From the NCBI RefSeq assembly GCF_002078875.1, contig NC_034409.1:101725636-101789635 (forward strand): a stretch of DNA of 64,000 bases, given 5' to 3'. The translations under genes were made by a program, and so were the position numbers. Source of the stretch: Numida meleagris (taxonomy: Eukaryota > Chordata > Aves > Galliformes > Numididae). This document shows, piece after piece, positions 61,325 to 64,000 of this stretch (positions are counted from its first letter, which is position 1; each line of letters begins with the position of its first letter). A model generated the notes under the pieces. The model made no database searches. It was not told where the DNA came from and saw nothing but the letters and a program-made list of their open reading frames with translations.

Positions 61325-63639
61325 TTCCATCCGTTAAGAAAAAACATCAAATATTTAGCATAATTGGCTATTTTTTTTATTTTTTTAAAAATCTATTAAT
61401 ATTCAAAATGAGTAATATCTTTAAAATCCCTTTACAACCTGTTTAAAAAAGGCATGTAGAGAATCTGGTGCTGAAGTGGCAGAAATAATACCATGTCTGA
61501 TATGAATTTCACAAACTAATCTGTTTTCACATTGCCCTGGGGAGAAAATGTGAATGCCTAAGGCTACATTAAAGGTGAAGCAGACATCCATATATTGATG
61601 TCCGAGAAAGAAATGGCATGATCAGTTATTTTGGGATTATGTGAAAATGAAGCCCTGTGTGAGGATGGTAAGAATAAAGGACAGAAGGTTTTAAAATAAA
61701 AGTTATGTAAAGATTTTAGCAGGATAATGACGGAGAACTCCACTTGTCTGTTGTAGTAAAAGAGATGCCGTCACGTCTCACCTTGAGACTCGATAAAGAA
61801 GGCATTCATGATATCTGTGGTGCACCTGCAGTATAGAACTAGCAGACAGACTTCAGCTTTACCCATTTCTTTGGAGAAAACCCCTCATCTCCTTAAAGAA
61901 AGTTACATGTAAGAAAAATAATCATCATCACAAAGAAAAAAAATAAGGAAAATAAGAAAATAAGCAATGATGGCATAGGAAATACTGCAAGTAGTCTGTA
62001 ATATGACATCCAGAAGCAGCTGTGCAGATGTAACTGCACAGAGTGTAACAAACTCCTACATTTACACCACTTCTGAACATGACTCAAGATGAAAATGTGC
62101 TATTTTGACTGACGTCTGCAAGTAGTTAGTGAGAACAATATTTTCTAATTGAGGGAACATTGTGTATTCATGCTCATCCGAGCTGTGTTTTGTTTTTTGT
62201 GGGTTTATTTTTTATTTATTTTGCATAGACAATGCAATGGAAGAGTAGGATGCAAGACAGTACAAAGAATGAAAAACGCTCTGGACTATAGAAAGCATAC
62301 CATTTTCCCTTTGCACAGAAGTCACGGAAAGGACGCATAATTCTGCTGTTTGTTCTCGCACACATATGCACAATTATTTAAAGACTTTGAGAAGCCTTCA
62401 GGTGTCCACCAAATTTTACAATCTTGCTGTATTTATTTCCTCATAATCTTATTAGCTGCCAATTTTGTTTCTCTTTCAGTTTTTTATCCTCTATTTGAAG
62501 TCCAAAGCTCTGGCATATCTGTATATTTCTGATTTTCTGGCAGATCTGAAATCAAATTGAAAGGCATTTTGAAATAAGCATGTTTCTCTCTCAGCGCCTT
62601 AACTTCTACATTGCCCCTGTTCATTATATATATTTTTTCTAGCATCCCTGCAATATTTGCTACATGAGTCGAAACTAATTTTGCTTTAGCAACTCACCTG
62701 CTTTGTGATCCTGGAAATGCAGGGACTGGGGAAGGATCCCTTTGAGGAGGAACTCTTCCCTTTGAGATGCTGGGGAGAATTACATGCTCAAGAAGGCTTT
62801 GATCTGCCAAGTCTCTTGGCCTTAAAGACAGTGTCTGAATACATAGCTTTGCACTACTACTACAATTATTTGCCCACACACACCATTCCATCTCCCTCCC
62901 CCTCCAAAAATATACACAGGAACACACAGGAGCTCTGCTTCTGGGCCATGTTGAGGGTATGTTGTGCCCCAAGGACTTACAAAAATCCATGGGAAAATGG
63001 GCTTCAGACTTTTCCCAGAAGATTTAGACTCTAAAGAGAATGAGAACTGGTCTGCAGGAGAACCTGTCATCCTGAAGCTGGAAAGTGGCCTAGATAATAG
63101 CACAGTCTCTACTCGCGCACTCAGGGGACTGAACTAGTGAGACCTTCACACTAATGTGCAATTCAACAAATAAGTAAAAATCCTAACAAAGAACACAGAT
63201 TTGCTTCATAAAGCAAATCCAGAGCTTGGCTCACATCCTTCTCTTCCAGTGTGCAGGCTCTCCTTTCTGGTGTGCACCCGGAATGAAGCTGAAGTAGCTG
63301 CCACAAGGATCAGGTGTGCTTTGCACTGCAACAAATACCCATGTGTATATACATACACACATATAATGTATACAGCTATCTATGAATGTAGGGATATAGG
63401 TAAATTTAATAGGATGCAGGAGAATAGAATCCAGACATAATATCTTTTTTGTATCTAAAGCAGTGTTTTCAAGGATATCCAGAACCCAACAAAATTTTGA
63501 CGCTACTAAGACCTGGTCCAGAGTTTTCGATAAGGTGGCCAGCAATGTGCCAAAGAAAATCTATGTAATTCATTTATCTTGCTTTATGGTTTCTGAGTAC
63601 CTTATGTTCAGTCTGTTCTACTTTTGACTTACTACTCCA
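61325..63639. other. Unique non-coding DNA
   Basis: No gene or interspersed repeat is recognised. A TA/CA simple tract lies near 63340-63375. Frames of about 100 codons at 62694-63103 occur on both strands over the same bases and lack domains. Confidence 0.55.
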
Positions 63640-64000
63640 CCTGGACTGCCACAAGTCCACGGGGCCAGATGAGATACACCCGAGAGTACTGAGGGAGCTG
63701 GCGGAAGAGATAGCCAAACCACTTTCCATCATCTATTGGCGTGGTCAACTGGAGAGGTCCCAGAAGACTGGAGACTTGCCAATGTGACTCCCATCTACAA
63801 GAAGGGTCGTAAGGAGGATCCAGGGAACTACAGGCCTGTCAGCCTGACCTCGGTGCTGGGGAAGGTTATGGAGCAGATTGTCCTGAGGGAGATCACGCGG
63901 CATTTGCAGGACAACCAGGGGATCAGGCCCAGCCAGCATGGGTTTGTGAAGGGCAGGTCCTGCTTGACCAACCTGATCTCCTTCTATGATCGAGTGACCC
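63640..64000 (+). mobile_element. CR1 LINE, RT domain, continues beyond the window
   Basis: A plus-strand CR1 entering the RT domain and cut by the end of the sequence. It starts abruptly at about 63640, in the HKSTGPDEIHPRVL block, so it is 5'-truncated. The sequence is well conserved compared with the other copies. If it extends to a normal CR1 3' end it would run roughly another 1.5 kb to the right, judged from the 33.9 kb copy plus that copy's deletion. Confidence 0.95.
63641..64000 (+). pseudogene. CR1 ORF2 reverse transcriptase, N-terminal RT remnant (partial)
   Basis: The first frame reads LDCHKSTGPDEIHPRVLREL and AEEIAKPLSIIY. A frameshift at about 63733-63742 follows. Then a single open frame runs from STGEVPEDWRLAN through VTPIYKKGRKEDPGNYRPVS and QHGFVKGRSCLTNL to the window end. 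The 72 codons from 63784 contain no stop. These are the early RT motifs (finger region, NYRPVSLTS, QHGF.KG.S). The endonuclease domain is missing and the frameshift breaks the protein, so it is dead unless the upstream part is misjudged. Confidence 0.92.

Noticed and set aside
1..64000. CRISPR arrays, tRNA genes, common small RNA genes (U6, 5S, 7SK, Y)
   Set aside because: No spaced direct repeats and no match to the conserved internal promoter or core sequences of these RNAs was seen on reading; a covariance-model search was not possible.

Overview
The window looks like avian nuclear DNA, most likely from a galliform such as chicken. Every interspersed repeat I could recognise is either a CR1 LINE (the dominant LINE of birds and reptiles, ending in the ATTCTATGAT-type 3' repeat) or an avian-type LTR. 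I saw no mammalian SINE or L1. The DNA is AT-rich with short A/T runs and no bacterial gene organisation. The bird assignment is a family-level inference; the species is not proven.

No functional protein-coding gene, tRNA, rRNA, snRNA or CRISPR array could be supported. The longest reading frame (10134-10715, minus strand) is the C-terminal part of a CR1 reverse transcriptase. The window is therefore either intergenic or the inside of a very large intron.

Layout: 0-10 kb is unique AT-rich DNA with one old CR1 relic (about 6.63 kb). At 10.05-10.94 kb lies a well preserved 5'-truncated CR1 (minus). At 13.1-13.6 kb there is an unidentified stretch that reads like a broken coding sequence and ends in AATAAA. 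At 17.6-25 kb there are four more CR1 pieces, a homopurine tract with a canonical G-quadruplex motif, and a TA/TG-rich simple repeat. From 25 to 33.9 kb there is nothing recognisable except simple-sequence tracts. At 33.9-35.0 kb lies a longer CR1 (plus) with RT motifs and an internal deletion.

The most structured region is 42.43-44.35 kb. Two solo LTRs of the same family lie in opposite orientation 857 bp apart, each with its own perfect 5-bp target duplication (CAATG and CTATG). The second LTR landed inside the 3' tail of a CR1 copy. Another CR1 (minus) is at 45.67-46.16 kb. The 46-61 kb stretch is unique DNA with AAAC and TTTA microsatellites. A CR1 3' end stub lies at 61.27 kb, and a CR1 RT domain begins at 63.64 kb and runs off the end of the window.

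I found no evidence for a new multi-gene biological system. The points most worth a second look are the inverted solo-LTR pair with its nested insertion, the strand-specific G4 motif kept in both LTRs, and the possible processed pseudogene at 13.1-13.6 kb.
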